A DNA stretch of 64,000 bases from positions 1,660,501 to 1,724,500 of the forward strand of contig NZ_CP028922.1 of NCBI RefSeq assembly GCF_003060825.1, written 5' to 3'. Below, piece after piece: positions 17,630 to 27,158 of this stretch (positions are counted from its first letter, which is position 1; the number at the start of each line of letters is the position of its first letter). Source of the stretch: Paenibacillus sp. CAA11. Lineage in GTDB: Bacteria > Bacillota > Bacilli > Paenibacillales > Paenibacillaceae. Under the pieces are notes generated by a model. It was not told where the DNA came from, did not search any database, and saw nothing but the letters and a program-made list of their open reading frames with translations. A program made the position numbers and the translations under genes.

Positions 17630-18709
17630 TTGATTGATCTCGAAAAGAAGCGTAACCAAATTCCTCGTGATCCTTTGCGCCTAATGAGCCGCGTTTATAA
17701 GTTCATTCTGCCGTCTGTGCGCTCCGAGCTTGAGACATGGAAGAGGACAGCAGAGGGAATTCCGGATGCTGAACTTAGGAAACAGGCATTGGCAAGTATT
17801 GCGACCAAGGAATTTCACTGTCAAGGAGGAGCTGTGTATGCTGCGGCTAACCTATCACAGCGTCATGTTCTCATTCCCCTGATTGTAGCCTTTCAGACGA
17901 TCAGTGACTATCTGGATAACCTCTGTGACCGGAGCACATCAATGGATGCAGGAGATTTTCGGCTCTTGCATCAATCCATGCTGGATGCGGTCAATCCTGG
18001 GGCGGAAATGGCGGATTATTACGCATTGCGCACGGAGAATAATGATGGGGGCTATTTGAACCTTCTAGTTGCGAAATGCCGGGAATGCATCAAGGAGCTT
18101 CCGGGATATGCGGCAGCACAAACTGAAATTACCGACCTGGTCGGATTGTATACTGATCTACAGGTGTACAAGCATATTAAGCCTCATTTAAGAGAAGACG
18201 CCTTATTGAATTGGCGCCAGAAGCATGCTCACCGTGCTCCGCATCTGCGCTGGAATGAATTTGCAGCAGCTACGGGATCTACGCTGGGAGTGTTCATGCT
18301 GTTCCTGGCCTCGTCAGAAGCAGCCTTAGACACCAATAGTGCTAGAGTTATAAAAGAGGCCTATTTCCCCCATCTTTGCGGGCTGCATATTATGCTTGAT
18401 TACTTAATTGATCAAGATGAGGACAAACTTGGCGGAGATCTAAACTTCTGCAACTACTATGAGAATAATGAAATCATGCTGGAGCGGATCGCCTTTATAG
18501 TCGAGGCGGCACGAAGTGATATCAAAGCTCTCCCTGCGTCATCCTTCCATCGGATGATCATTGAAGGGTTGCTTGCACTTTATTTGTCTGATCCTAAGGT
18601 AGGCCAGCAAGAAGAAATCCAAAGCGTATCCCGCCGGTTGATGCGGAGGAGCCCGCTGACTCGGCTATTCTTTTTTGCCAACAGCCGCTGGATTCGGAAA
18701 CATTTATAA
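17630..18709 (+). CDS. ytpB: DUF2600 family terpene synthase, YtpB-like
   Basis: 359 residues from TTG 17630, chosen because GTGGAGG lies 7 bases upstream; ATG 17603 in the same frame lacks a site. Matches the tetraprenyl-beta-curcumene synthase family of B. subtilis YtpB: KEFHCQGGAVYAA, AFQTISDYLDNLCDRS (Asp-rich metal-binding region), HAPHLRWNEFAA and LDYLIDQDEDKLGGDLNFCNYY (second Asp-rich region). This family makes C35 sesquarterpenes from heptaprenyl diphosphate without a classic DDxxD. The squalene-hopene cyclase-like partner (SqhC in B. subtilis) is not in this window. Confidence 0.88.
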   Translation: MIDLEKKRNQIPRDPLRLMSRVYKFILPSVRSELETWKRTAEGIPDAELRKQALASIATKEFHCQGGAVYAAANLSQRHVLIPLIVAFQTISDYLDNLCDRSTSMDAGDFRLLHQSMLDAVNPGAEMADYYALRTENNDGGYLNLLVAKCRECIKELPGYAAAQTEITDLVGLYTDLQVYKHIKPHLREDALLNWRQKHAHRAPHLRWNEFAAATGSTLGVFMLFLASSEAALDTNSARVIKEAYFPHLCGLHIMLDYLIDQDEDKLGGDLNFCNYYENNEIMLERIAFIVEAARSDIKALPASSFHRMIIEGLLALYLSDPKVGQQEEIQSVSRRLMRRSPLTRLFFFANSRWIRKHL

Positions 18710-18808
18710 CAGATTCATGTTTAACTTCCAGAGTAATTTTATGATGACATGATAGAACATGAAATGAATCGGGAAGTATAGCTTGATCATAATTTAGGAG
18801 GAAATAAC

Positions 18809-19780
18809 ATGACAGCAGTTAAAAAAATCGCGGTTCTGACAAGTGGCGGTGATTCGCAAGGGATGAACGCGGCCGTACGCGCCGTTGTTCGCAGCGGGCT
18901 TTACCACGGCTTGGAGGTATTTGGTATTCAGCGCGGCTATCAAGGCCTTCTGAATAACGACATTTTCGCTATGGATATCCGCAGTGTAGGCGACATTATT
19001 CAGCGCGGGGGAACGATTCTTCAATCCGCACGCTGCTTGGAGTTCAAGACACCTGAAGGCCAACAAAAGGGCGCGCAAATTTTGCGGGATCGCGGAATCG
19101 ACGGTCTGGTGGTTATCGGTGGCGACGGTTCCTATCAAGGAGCAGAGAAGTTAAGTAAGCTTGGCATCAAAACAATGGGCCTGCCGGGTACGATCGATAA
19201 TGATATTTCTTTTACCGATTATACGATTGGATTTGATACCGCGGTTAATGTCGTGGTGGATGCGGTAAATAAATTACGCGATACGATGTCCTCCCACGAA
19301 CGCTCTTCTGTTGTAGAAGTTATGGGACGTCATTGCGGAGATATTGCTCTTCATGCAGGACTGGCATCCGGTGCCGAGACCATTCTTGTTCCTGAAGTAC
19401 CTTACGACCTTGATGAAGTGGCAGATCGGATGGCTCAGAACTTTGAACATGGCAAGAGACATAGTATTGTCATCGTAGCAGAGGGCGTAGGTAAAGGTGA
19501 AGATGTAGCGAATGCGTTGAAAGAGCGTTACGCTTCCATCGATCCGCGGGTAACTGTGTTGGGTCATATCCAAAGAGGTGGCGCACCTACGCCGTTTGAC
19601 CGCAATCTTGCCAGCCGGCTCGGTGATTTTGCAGTTCGCAAGCTGATTGAGGGTGAATCCAATAAAGGCTGTGGTGTGATGAACGGACAGCTGGTGCTTA
19701 CAGATATTGAGAAAGTAGTGAATACGAAGAAGCCGTTTAACATGGACATGTATGAACTGGCGCTTCGTTTGTCCCAATAA
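18809..19780 (+). CDS. pfkA: ATP-dependent 6-phosphofructokinase
   Basis: 323 residues, normal bacterial PFK length. Phosphorylates fructose-6-phosphate in glycolysis. VIGGDGSYQGA and LPGTIDNDI (catalytic Asp; Gly rather than Lys before TIDND) mark an ATP rather than pyrophosphate enzyme. VEVMGRHCGD and LGHIQRGG are the fructose-phosphate contacts. The nucleotide-binding N-terminus reads TSGGDSQGMNAAVRAVVR where the common form is GGDAPGMNAAIR. TTTAGGAGG precedes ATG. Unlike many Bacillota, pyk is not downstream: a terminator follows directly. Confidence 0.96.
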   Translation: MTAVKKIAVLTSGGDSQGMNAAVRAVVRSGLYHGLEVFGIQRGYQGLLNNDIFAMDIRSVGDIIQRGGTILQSARCLEFKTPEGQQKGAQILRDRGIDGLVVIGGDGSYQGAEKLSKLGIKTMGLPGTIDNDISFTDYTIGFDTAVNVVVDAVNKLRDTMSSHERSSVVEVMGRHCGDIALHAGLASGAETILVPEVPYDLDEVADRMAQNFEHGKRHSIVIVAEGVGKGEDVANALKERYASIDPRVTVLGHIQRGGAPTPFDRNLASRLGDFAVRKLIEGESNKGCGVMNGQLVLTDIEKVVNTKKPFNMDMYELALRLSQ

Positions 19781-19800
19781 AATATCTCTTAACAGTAATA

Positions 19801-19836
19801 AACCCCGTTCGCCTCTGTGTAGGCAGCGGGGTTTAT
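19801..19836. terminator. bidirectional terminator between pfkA and MATE gene
   Basis: AACCCCG (19801-19807) pairs with CGGGGTT (19827-19833), with inner GCCT/AGGC pairing. The flanks (AATAAACCCC / GGGGTTTATT) allow use on both strands. Confidence 0.85.
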
Positions 19837-19875
19837 TGCTGTAATTTATCCTGACATGGTCAGGCTGTTAAATGA

Positions 19876-21237
19876 TCAGTGATCTATGCTTAGCCCGGCA
19901 AGCTTTCGCTGAAGTCGGATCAGCCGGCGCAACAGCAGGACAGCTGCGATCGCAAGTCCAGTAATGAGACCAATCCAGTAGCCATAAGGTCCTTGACCCG
20001 TATAGCTGGCTAGAACATAACCTAGTGGAAGAGCAATAATCCAATACGCCACAAAGGTCAGAAAGAAGGCGGGATTGACATCCTTATAGCCTCTTAAGAC
20101 ACCTTGGGTCGGAGTCGCGATGGCATCCGAAATCTGAAAAAATATCGCATAGATTAGAAAATGTTTTGTCAGCTGAATGACTTCGGCATCGTTAGAATAT
20201 AGCTCGGCCACGTTCTGCCGAACCAGCATTAAAATGACTGCAGTAACTACAGATAAGGCAGCTGCGGTTAGAATTCCCAGCTTGGCATATTGGCGGGCGT
20301 CTTTTAACCGGGAAGACCCGGTTTCATAGCCAACCAGAATCGTCAGTGCCATACATATGCTTAATGGAATCATGTACAGGGTAGATGCAAAGTTGTTTGC
20401 CGATTGATGGGCTGCGATAGTTACCGTATCAAACCGACTCATCAGCAGGGTCACGGCAGCAAAGACGGCCGTCTCGAAGAAGATCGCAAAGCCAATCGGT
20501 ACACCAATCTTGAGCAGTTCCTTCCATTTGGCCAGCGAGGGTCGGAAGAACTGGCGAAATACGCCGTATTCTCGAAATGGAGCAGCATGTCTCACGATAA
20601 TAAGTGCAAGCAGAAAGATACACCAGTAGGTAAAGGCTGAAGCAATACCGGAACCGATTCCCCCTAGTCGCGGGAAGCCCAGCTTTCCGAAGATCAGCAC
20701 ATAATTTGCGGCTACATTAATCGGCAGTGATGTTAGTGTAATTGCCATGGATATCCTGGTCTGGCCTAGTGAATCGATAAAGGAACGGAGTACAATATAT
20801 CCGAAAAGCGGAAGCACACCGGTTCCGAGTGCAGTCAGGAAATAGAAGGCGACATGATGGACTTTGGGTTCAAGACTCATATAGTTCAGGATGGTGGGGA
20901 CCAGAAAGAATCCGCAGCCGATCACCAGGACGCCGACGAGTGCTGCAAGCATCAGTGCCTGTGTTACGTTAAAAGCTACTTTATTACGCTTACCTGCGCC
21001 AATCAGATGGGATACAATAGGGGTGATTCCCATAAGTATGCCGCTTAAGCCCGTCTGAACAGGATTCCAAAGGCTTGATCCCACAGCAGCGCCGGCTAAG
21101 TCGGCAGGACTGGCGTGTCCGGACATTAAGGTGTCGAAGAACGTCATGAGGGACATCGTTACTTGAGTTATTAGAATTGGGATTAAAATACGTATAAAGA
21201 CGCTGTATTTTTCCCGAAGGGTTGAAGTTGGTTTCAT
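19876..21237 (-). CDS. MATE family multidrug efflux transporter
   Basis: 453 residues from ATG 21237, chosen for its GGAG site 7 bases upstream and because family members start close to the first helix; the frame is open to 21327. About twelve hydrophobic helices are present, with NorM/DinF-type features: QVTMSLMTFFDTLMSGHAS in helix 1 and TQGVLRGYKDVNPAFF in the second half. It exports cationic compounds in exchange for Na+ or H+. It is monocistronic and convergent with pfkA. Confidence 0.9.
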   Translation of the reverse strand: MKPTSTLREKYSVFIRILIPILITQVTMSLMTFFDTLMSGHASPADLAGAAVGSSLWNPVQTGLSGILMGITPIVSHLIGAGKRNKVAFNVTQALMLAALVGVLVIGCGFFLVPTILNYMSLEPKVHHVAFYFLTALGTGVLPLFGYIVLRSFIDSLGQTRISMAITLTSLPINVAANYVLIFGKLGFPRLGGIGSGIASAFTYWCIFLLALIIVRHAAPFREYGVFRQFFRPSLAKWKELLKIGVPIGFAIFFETAVFAAVTLLMSRFDTVTIAAHQSANNFASTLYMIPLSICMALTILVGYETGSSRLKDARQYAKLGILTAAALSVVTAVILMLVRQNVAELYSNDAEVIQLTKHFLIYAIFFQISDAIATPTQGVLRGYKDVNPAFFLTFVAYWIIALPLGYVLASYTGQGPYGYWIGLITGLAIAAVLLLRRLIRLQRKLAGLSIDH

Positions 21238-21322
21238 AAAGATACTCCATTTCATGAGAAGTAACATGCAATGTTCTATTTTATCTGATTTCTGCAGGTT
21301 TGAGAATATGTATAAGACGAAG

Positions 21323-21373
21323 ACCAAGACGATCCCGGTATGCTGACTATCAGCACGCCGGGATCGTCTTGGT
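21323..21373 (-). terminator. long perfect hairpin, probable terminator of DUF4015 gene
   Basis: ACCAAGACGATCCCGG (21323-21338) is exactly complementary to CCGGGATCGTCTTGGT (21358-21373). The 19-base loop itself holds TGCTGA/TCAGCA. It lies between the DUF4015 gene and the MATE gene, both on the minus strand. The following T-tract is weak. Confidence 0.7.
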
Positions 21374-21415
21374 GTTAGTGGGCCTAATAAGAATAAAGGA
21401 TGTCCTGGTATTAGT

Positions 21416-22600
21416 TCAGTAATTTACTCCACTTGTATAGCGATTTGAGGCATTCCATAATAGAAATTCATCAACGTTCATATCCTTTAAGGCTCGAATC
21501 TGCTCTTCTACTTCATGCTTCCCATACTTTACATAATGGCCGCTTCCGAGCCAGCTGGCTGTAAAGTCCTGAATCCATGGTCTGATGATCGGTTTTTTGC
21601 CGCCGAGAGGGTCCAGCTTTTTATGCGTGTCCTCCATGGAGCCCTTGATGGTCTGGTAAGGTGCCTTGTCCGGGTCCTTTGCTCCGTACCAGCCTGCTGT
21701 GTAGTGGCTTGGATAAACCATTGGACTGATGACATTGACGTTGTTGGAGATCTTCACAAAATCCTGGCCAATGCCTTCGGCTGCAGGTACGGAAGCGGCA
21801 TAACCGAAGATATCAACAGATACGCGTACACCTAAGGGGTCCAGCTGCTTCCTGGCATATTCAACAAAGGAGGAGACTGCATCCACCCGGCTTAGCTCAG
21901 ACTTCTGATACTTTAGAGAGTCCGCTCGTTTCTCAAATCCCTCCGGAAAGCGTACATAGTCAAATTGAATTTCTTTAAATCCCAGTTTGGCGGCCTCTTT
22001 GGCCAGTTCCACATTGTAATCCCATACCTCCTTGCTGTAGGGATTGACGAAGCTGTCGCCTTTACCATTTTTCCATACAGAGCCGTCGCTGCGCGTAAAG
22101 GAAAGCTCTGGGTGACTTTTGGCGAGCACCGTATCTTTGAAAACAACAATTCGGGCAATCGGGTAAATGTCATGCTTCTTCAGCTTTTGCATTAAAGCAT
22201 CTATGTCGCCGATAAATTTCTGCGGCTTGCTGTATTTCAGCAGCTTCGCATTTTGAGTAGGGTAAGTTATGTACCCGGCATCATCCTTCAGATCAATGAC
22301 CATCGAATTCAGCTCAGTAGAGTCGAGCAAGTTCACCAGTTTGTTCATGCGTGAACCGCCCGCACTATAGGCGGTGACATAAATGCCTTTGACCTTTGGA
22401 GCATCCGGCTGAGGATCTTGCTTCTCGGAGGAAGAAGCGGACCGTGCTGTGGTTCCTGATGCTTGGGAATGCGATATCATGGATTGATAGGATGAGTGCA
22501 GAAGATCTTGCAGCGCCGTGCTTTGTGGCGATCCGGTGCTCGTCTGAGTACCGGAGGAGGCTCCGATTGCAATTAGGAGCAGTGTCCATAGTATATTCAT
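21416..22600 (-). CDS. secreted putative glycoside hydrolase (DUF4015)
   Basis: 394 residues. N-terminal hydrophobic segment (LWTLLLIAIGASSG) is a signal peptide or anchor, followed by a Ser/Gln/Thr-rich linker to about residue 68. The rest is a TIM-barrel-like DUF4015/GH13-like domain: VKGIYVTAYSAG, MVIDLKDDAGYITYPT, VNPYSKEVWDYNVELAKEAA, EIQFDYVRFPEG, DIFGYAASVP, ISPMVYPSHYT and the C-terminal FLLWNASNRY. The D-x-V-R-F-P motif is the likely active-site strand. Substrate unknown; probably a cell-wall or envelope polysaccharide. Confidence 0.85.
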   Translation of the reverse strand: MNILWTLLLIAIGASSGTQTSTGSPQSTALQDLLHSSYQSMISHSQASGTTARSASSSEKQDPQPDAPKVKGIYVTAYSAGGSRMNKLVNLLDSTELNSMVIDLKDDAGYITYPTQNAKLLKYSKPQKFIGDIDALMQKLKKHDIYPIARIVVFKDTVLAKSHPELSFTRSDGSVWKNGKGDSFVNPYSKEVWDYNVELAKEAAKLGFKEIQFDYVRFPEGFEKRADSLKYQKSELSRVDAVSSFVEYARKQLDPLGVRVSVDIFGYAASVPAAEGIGQDFVKISNNVNVISPMVYPSHYTAGWYGAKDPDKAPYQTIKGSMEDTHKKLDPLGGKKPIIRPWIQDFTASWLGSGHYVKYGKHEVEEQIRALKDMNVDEFLLWNASNRYTSGVNY

Positions 22601-22789
22601 TTTCCTCTCTCCCTTGTGTACACGATAACTATAATTATAGCGGCATAACTGTCCCTTCCGATCACAAGATTGTCACTAATGTCATCTGGAGCGCCGCATT
22701 TTTGCGGACGGGGGCCTCTGTCTTTTTAAACCGATGGAAGAGATGTTAAACGGTGAATTTTCTTTTAAAAATCAAACCCTTATTGCAGC

Positions 22790-22826
22790 AAACAAAAACC
22801 GCCTCTATTCTCAGAAATAGAAGCGG
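22790..22826 (-). terminator. terminator of small hypothetical gene
   Basis: On the minus strand CCGCTTCTATTTC pairs with GAATAGAGGCGG around TGA, followed by TTTTTG. The rest of 22601-22838 holds only A/T-rich promoter-like sequence (TATAAT on the minus strand near 22634) and no open frame that I can support. Confidence 0.85.
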
Positions 22827-22838
22827 CTTGGTTTGAAC

Positions 22839-23033
22839 TTAATGTAACAATTCGAGCTCCTGGTGTTCACAGATGCTGTATTGAATAATTTCCATGGCAT
22901 CCTCTTGCTCTAGAACGGTGAAGCCATCTCTAAGCATGATTCTGGAATTCAGCTCTTTCTCCTTGAAAAATGGAAGTAAATCAGGGAACCATTTTAAAAC
23001 AATCTGCGATAGTTTTACCGTTTCCATTTCCAC
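22839..23033 (-). CDS. hypothetical protein, 64 residues
   Basis: GTG 23033 is the best start because AAAGG stands 9 bases upstream; ATG 23027 and GTG 23042 are alternatives. Reads KLSQIVLKWFPDLLPFFKEK, then LRDGFTVLEQEDAMEIIQYS and a His/Glu-rich tail (EHQELELLH). Probably a small soluble alpha/beta protein. I recognise no family. A dedicated terminator follows, supporting a real gene. Confidence 0.6.
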   Translation of the reverse strand: MEMETVKLSQIVLKWFPDLLPFFKEKELNSRIMLRDGFTVLEQEDAMEIIQYSICEHQELELLH

Positions 23034-23220
23034 AAAAATCACCCTTTCCTCTCAGAATCATTCGTCATAAGAACAGAATCATTCGTACCGGAAAAGCCAG
23101 AACCTGTGAATATAGGCAACGTTACAAAGGAGAGCAGCATGAGCAAGTATGCAGGCTTATTGTATCATAAACTCATCTTAGTGCACAGGAGAGGGCGCGG
23201 ATTCTCAGCTTATTCATCCT

Positions 23221-24051
23221 TTAACGCCTGCGAAAAGCCCCCATGACACCTACGGTCTCAACAATATTGACGAATGCAGAAGGGTCCGTCTTCTTGATGA
23301 TTTCTTTCAGCTCTGTGAGCTCATACATCGTGGTTACCGTCATCAGCATATCTTTTTCTTTGTGGGAAAAGGCTCCCTCTGTTTTAATCAAGGTTACGCC
23401 CCGCGGCAAAGTTAGGAGCTTCTCCAGCAGGGCCTCTGTCTGCTCTGTGATAATAAAAAGGGTCACCTTGATATGGCCAATGTGAATCCAATTGACAACC
23501 TTGCCAGTTAGATAGATGGATACCATCGAGGCTAGAGCCAGATACCAATCTTTGTTTAGATAGCCCATAGCAAAAACAACTACCGTATTCAGCCCGACAA
23601 GCGTGTTGCCAACGGGAAAGTCACGATAACGCGTCACAATGGAACCGACGATATCAAACCCTCCCGAGGAACCGCCTACACGGAAGGACAGGCCGGCACC
23701 GAGTCCTACAAGCGCTCCGCCAAAGACACAGGCTAATAACGTATCTTTGGCCACGTCTACCTCGGGAATGATGGCGATGAACCCGGTCGTAGCGATGACG
23801 GAGAGAATACTAAGGATGATGAATCGCTTGCCCAGGAAGAACAATCCGGCGATCAGAATTGGGATGTTATAGGCAAAATACAATATACTCAAGTTAAGCG
23901 GTGTAAAGTAGTTGGTCAGCATGGAGAGACCGCTAACTCCGCCGCTGAGCAAATGTCTGGGGACCAGAAAAAGATTGAATCCGGCAGCAATGAGCAGGGC
24001 ACCGAATATGATAACCACATAGTTTCTGATTTCTTTAAGCAAGCGTTTCAC
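23221..24051 (-). CDS. YitT family membrane protein (DUF161/DUF2179)
   Basis: 276 residues. Five to six hydrophobic helices (residues about 10-190) with family motifs AAGFNLFLVPRHLLSGGVSG and GGSSGGFDIVG, followed by a soluble DUF2179 domain (about 200-276) reading LPRGVTLIKTEGAFSHKEKD and VETVGVMGAF. Function of the family is not established. It is transcribed away from cshA across a 298-base divergent region. Confidence 0.92.
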   Translation of the reverse strand: MKRLLKEIRNYVVIIFGALLIAAGFNLFLVPRHLLSGGVSGLSMLTNYFTPLNLSILYFAYNIPILIAGLFFLGKRFIILSILSVIATTGFIAIIPEVDVAKDTLLACVFGGALVGLGAGLSFRVGGSSGGFDIVGSIVTRYRDFPVGNTLVGLNTVVVFAMGYLNKDWYLALASMVSIYLTGKVVNWIHIGHIKVTLFIITEQTEALLEKLLTLPRGVTLIKTEGAFSHKEKDMLMTVTTMYELTELKEIIKKTDPSAFVNIVETVGVMGAFRRR

Positions 24052-24349
24052 CTCGAATTTAAGTTCCTTGATTAGTGAGTTACTGGTGTTTCGTTAATGT
24101 TTTATGATATAATGTTTAAGATATTCTTGAGTAGGTATGGATTTCCATTTTAAAATAAATGCCCGGGAAGCACATATGTTTCAAACGATACGGTGCCGTT
24201 TAGTACTAGGGTGTGAAATGTCCCTTACAAATTTGCAGGTTCGCGTAAGATTCAGAGCACATTGGGACAGTCTATAAACGTTTACCGCTACTTAAGAATA
24301 ACGTCAAGATTGTGGAGTTGTCCACCATATAGAAGGAGTTTGAACACTA
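24052..24349. other. divergent leader region yitT / cshA
   Basis: 298 bases without a gene. A TATAAT lies at about 24107-24112 on the plus strand without a convincing -35 box. Downstream, TGTCCC (about 24218) and GGGACA (about 24266) could close a stem. The start of cshA is probably preceded by a long untranslated leader, as is common for DEAD-box cold-shock helicases. I see no riboswitch class that I can name. Confidence 0.4.
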
Positions 24350-25921
24350 TTGAACACATTTGCTGATTTCGGCCTAGAGCCTAAGGTTTTACAAGCAATC
24401 ACTGAACTTGGCTTTGAAGAGGCGACACCGATTCAGGCCAAATCGATCCCCCTTGCCCTTGAAGGTAAAGATTTGATCGGACAGGCCCAGACAGGAACGG
24501 GGAAGACGGCAGCATTCGGTCTTCCGTTGATTAACAAAATTTCCCGTGATGAGGACCGCATTGTAGCATTGATCATGACGCCGACACGCGAACTGGCCAT
24601 CCAGGTTGCCGAAGAGATCGGCAAGCTCTCCCGCTTCAAAGGTATCCGGTCCCTTCCGATCTACGGGGGGCAGGACATTGTTCGCCAAATTCGCGCCCTG
24701 AAGAAAAAGCCTCAAATTATTATCGGTACCCCAGGACGTTTGCTTGACCACATTAACCGCAAAACCATCAAATTGGATGATGTGCAGACTGTAATTTTGG
24801 ATGAAGCAGATGAAATGCTGGATATGGGCTTTATGGATGACATTCAGTCTATTCTGAAGCTTGTTCCAGAAGAACGACATACGATGTTATTCTCCGCAAC
24901 GATGCCTGCGAATATCCAAAAGCTGGCTCATCAGTTCCTGAAGGATCCTGAACATGTATCCGTAATTCCTAAGCAAGTAAGTGCTCCGCTGATCGACCAA
25001 GCCTATATCGAGGTTCATGAGCGTCAGAAATTCGATGCACTCACCCGTTTGCTCGACATGGAATCTCCGGAGCTTGCCATTGTATTCGGCCGTACGAAGC
25101 GCCGGGTAGATGAGCTCTCCGAAGCTTTGCAAAAGCGCGGCTACTCTGCAGACGGCCTTCATGGTGACCTCTCGCAGAACCAGCGTGACAACGTAATGCG
25201 CAAATTCCGTGATGGCAGCATTGATGTTTTGGTAGCTACGGACGTAGCTGCGCGCGGTCTGGATGTGTCCGGCGTTACCCATGTAGTGAACTTCGACCTT
25301 CCACAAGATCCTGAAAGCTATGTTCACCGTATTGGCCGTACAGGCCGTGCGGGTAAAGAAGGGGCGGCTTATTCATTCGTAACGCCTCGTGAGATTGACC
25401 ACCTGCATTTCATCGAGCGTGTAACGCGTCACCGCATTCCGCGTAAGCCGCTCCCAAGCATTGCTGAAGCCATTGAAGGCAAACAGCGTGTAACTGCAGA
25501 GCGCTTGCTTGAGATTGTAGAGCACGGCGAGCTTAATGAATATAAAGGAATCGCAATCCAGCTTCTGGACCAGTACGATTCCGTGAACCTGCTGGCTGCT
25601 GCAATGAAGCTGCTTACCGGCGATAAGAAAGAAGGAGCCAATATTGAATTGACTCCGGAAGAGCCGATCCGCGTGAAGCGTCGCAAGCCGGATCTGCGCT
25701 CCAGCGGACGCAAGCCGTCCGGCTACGGCAACCGTGGCGGCGGCTACGGCGGCAATCGTCGCGAAGGTAACCGTGATGGCAACCGCAGCAGTTATGGCAG
25801 CGGTAAGGGAGGCTACAGCAAGGACGGAGGCAATCGCGACTCCCGCTCTTACTCCGATCGTAAACCACGTACTGGCGGGGAAGGACGCCGTCCTTCACAG
25901 AATAACAATTCCGACCGGTAA
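24350..25921 (+). CDS. cshA: DEAD-box RNA helicase CshA
   Basis: 523 residues, TTG start behind AGAAGGAG. Helicase motifs in order: Q motif ([20 protein letters not shown]), Walker [30 protein letters not shown] in [30 protein letters not shown] and [13 protein letters not shown]. The C-terminus (about 445-523) is basic and rich in Gly/Arg/Ser/Asn ([11 protein letters not shown]), an RNA-binding tail as in CshA of Bacillus and Staphylococcus, which works in RNA decay and ribosome assembly. Monocistronic. Confidence 0.93.
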   Translation: MNTFADFGLEPKVLQAITELGFEEATPIQAKSIPLALEGKDLIGQAQTGTGKTAAFGLPLINKISRDEDRIVALIMTPTRELAIQVAEEIGKLSRFKGIRSLPIYGGQDIVRQIRALKKKPQIIIGTPGRLLDHINRKTIKLDDVQTVILDEADEMLDMGFMDDIQSILKLVPEERHTMLFSATMPANIQKLAHQFLKDPEHVSVIPKQVSAPLIDQAYIEVHERQKFDALTRLLDMESPELAIVFGRTKRRVDELSEALQKRGYSADGLHGDLSQNQRDNVMRKFRDGSIDVLVATDVAARGLDVSGVTHVVNFDLPQDPESYVHRIGRTGRAGKEGAAYSFVTPREIDHLHFIERVTRHRIPRKPLPSIAEAIEGKQRVTAERLLEIVEHGELNEYKGIAIQLLDQYDSVNLLAAAMKLLTGDKKEGANIELTPEEPIRVKRRKPDLRSSGRKPSGYGNRGGGYGGNRREGNRDGNRSSYGSGKGGYSKDGGNRDSRSYSDRKPRTGGEGRRPSQNNNSDR

Positions 25922-25939
25922 TATAGAGATTTGAACAGC

Positions 25940-25972
25940 AGGACGAGGCTTATTTTAAGCCTCGTCCTTTTG
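25940..25972 (+). terminator. terminator of cshA
   Basis: AGGACGAGGCTTA (25940-25952) pairs exactly with TAAGCCTCGTCCT (25956-25968) and continues into TTTT. Confidence 0.95.
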
Positions 25973-26060
25973 TGTATTGTCAAAATCGGCGCTGGATTGA
26001 GTGTGCCGAATAAGGTATAGTATTAAATAGAGACATATGATGGGATGAGGGGGAGAACTT

Positions 26061-26870
26061 TTGGAATACAAAGGTGTTATGGGCGGATTATACCGCGCGA
26101 CTGAGTGGGTGATGAGAATTGCAGCAAGCAATCTGCTGTGGCTTCTATGTTCTTTGCCATTTCTCTTCTTTTTGTTCAGCAAGATGCTGTTCCTGCTTAA
26201 TGGTGTGGGAGGACAAGAGAATTTAACGTGGTACGCGATGGCAATCTTGGCACCGTTTACATTATTCCCGGCAACGGCTGCACTTTTCTCTGTGGTCCGC
26301 AAATGGGTTATGGGCGATACGGATGTTAGCGTACTCAAGACGTATTTCAAGGGCTACAAAGAGAACTACAAGCAGAGCATGGTGGGCGGGATCTTCTATA
26401 CCCTGCTGTTCGTAGTTATGATTGTAGACTACACCGTTTACATGAATCAAATGAAGAACCTGCAGGTAATTGGGCTAGTTATGCTCATCTTGCTGGTGCT
26501 GCTGTTTATATCTTTGTTTAACTTTTTCTCGATGGTATCGCACTATCATATGAAGACATCTTTAATCATTAAAAATGCAATCCTATTAACCATCATTCGT
26601 CCGTTTCGTGTAATATCCTCCGTTGTCGGTGCTGTTGCTCTGATATTTATAACCGCCAAGTTTCCTTGGCTGATTATCTTCGGAATAGGCAGTCTCACCG
26701 CCTGGTTTGCCTTCTTTAACTTCTATGCCACATTCCAGAAGATGCAGGCCCAGATTGAGAAGATGAATCAGGAGAAAGAGGCTGCTGCTAGTGAGGGTAA
26801 CCTCTCTGAACAGGATGAAGCAGAAGGTTCTGGGGGAACGGAGCGAATTACAACCGAGTCGAAATCATAA
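26061..26870 (+). CDS. YesL family membrane protein (DUF624)
   Basis: 269 residues, TTG start behind GAGGGGGAG. It begins MEYKGVMGGLYRATEWVMRI followed by five membrane helices, typical of YesL, often found beside carbohydrate ABC transporters; here it stands alone. PATAALFSVVRKWVMGDTDV and TYFKGYKENYKQS are family features. The C-terminal 35 residues are an acidic, Glu/Ser-rich cytoplasmic tail (about 235-269). Confidence 0.85.
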   Translation: MEYKGVMGGLYRATEWVMRIAASNLLWLLCSLPFLFFLFSKMLFLLNGVGGQENLTWYAMAILAPFTLFPATAALFSVVRKWVMGDTDVSVLKTYFKGYKENYKQSMVGGIFYTLLFVVMIVDYTVYMNQMKNLQVIGLVMLILLVLLFISLFNFFSMVSHYHMKTSLIIKNAILLTIIRPFRVISSVVGAVALIFITAKFPWLIIFGIGSLTAWFAFFNFYATFQKMQAQIEKMNQEKEAAASEGNLSEQDEAEGSGGTERITTESKS

Positions 26871-26919
26871 GTCTTTTATCCAGGAAAATTTTACAACAGT
26901 GTTGAGCTGGCTCACTTAG

Positions 26920-26948
26920 TTTACTTTTGTTCTAGAAGGTTCTATAAT
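26920..26948 (+). promoter_or_regulatory. sigma-A promoter of 6S RNA
   Basis: TTTACT then a 17-base spacer then TATAAT at 26943-26948, placing the start near 26955 at the 5' end of the conserved RNA. Confidence 0.7.
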
Positions 26949-26954
26949 GGATTT

Positions 26955-27145
26955 ACATCCTGCGATGTGCGTTTCGGTTATTCGTTGTTTTGAACCAATG
27001 ACAATGTCTAGGGAGACTCATATACGTTAGTGGCTGAACAGCCCTGTCCAAGCTGACATGGGGACTTCATAAACTGCGTTGCGGTCACCCACCTGCTAAG
27101 CAGGTTCACAGACAATGTAATCGGACGGCATATGCGGGACTTTAC
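26955..27145 (+). ncRNA. ssrS: 6S RNA
   Basis: About 190 nt in a 368-base gene-free stretch with its own promoter and terminator. The ends pair (TCCTGCGATGTGC with GCATATGCGGGA). The 3' half reads AAACTGCGTTGCGGTCACCC ... GGTTCACAG ... CGGACGGCATATGCGGG, closely parallel to the 3' half of E. coli 6S RNA (AAACTGCGACGACACATTCACC ... GGTTACAG ... GGCGGCATCTCGG when read in short pieces). A hairpin ACCTGC/GCAGGT lies in the central bubble, as expected. 6S RNA mimics an open promoter and sequesters sigma-A RNA polymerase in stationary phase. Bacillus often has two 6S genes; only one is here. Confidence 0.86.
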
Positions 27146-27158
27146 TTTATCCATTAGC

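Noticed and set aside
23139-23246. Plus-strand ORF of 35 codons with a good AAAGGAG site
   Set aside because: It runs into the 3' end of yitT on the other strand, has no hydrophobic or family pattern and no terminator. Kept only as a weak candidate.
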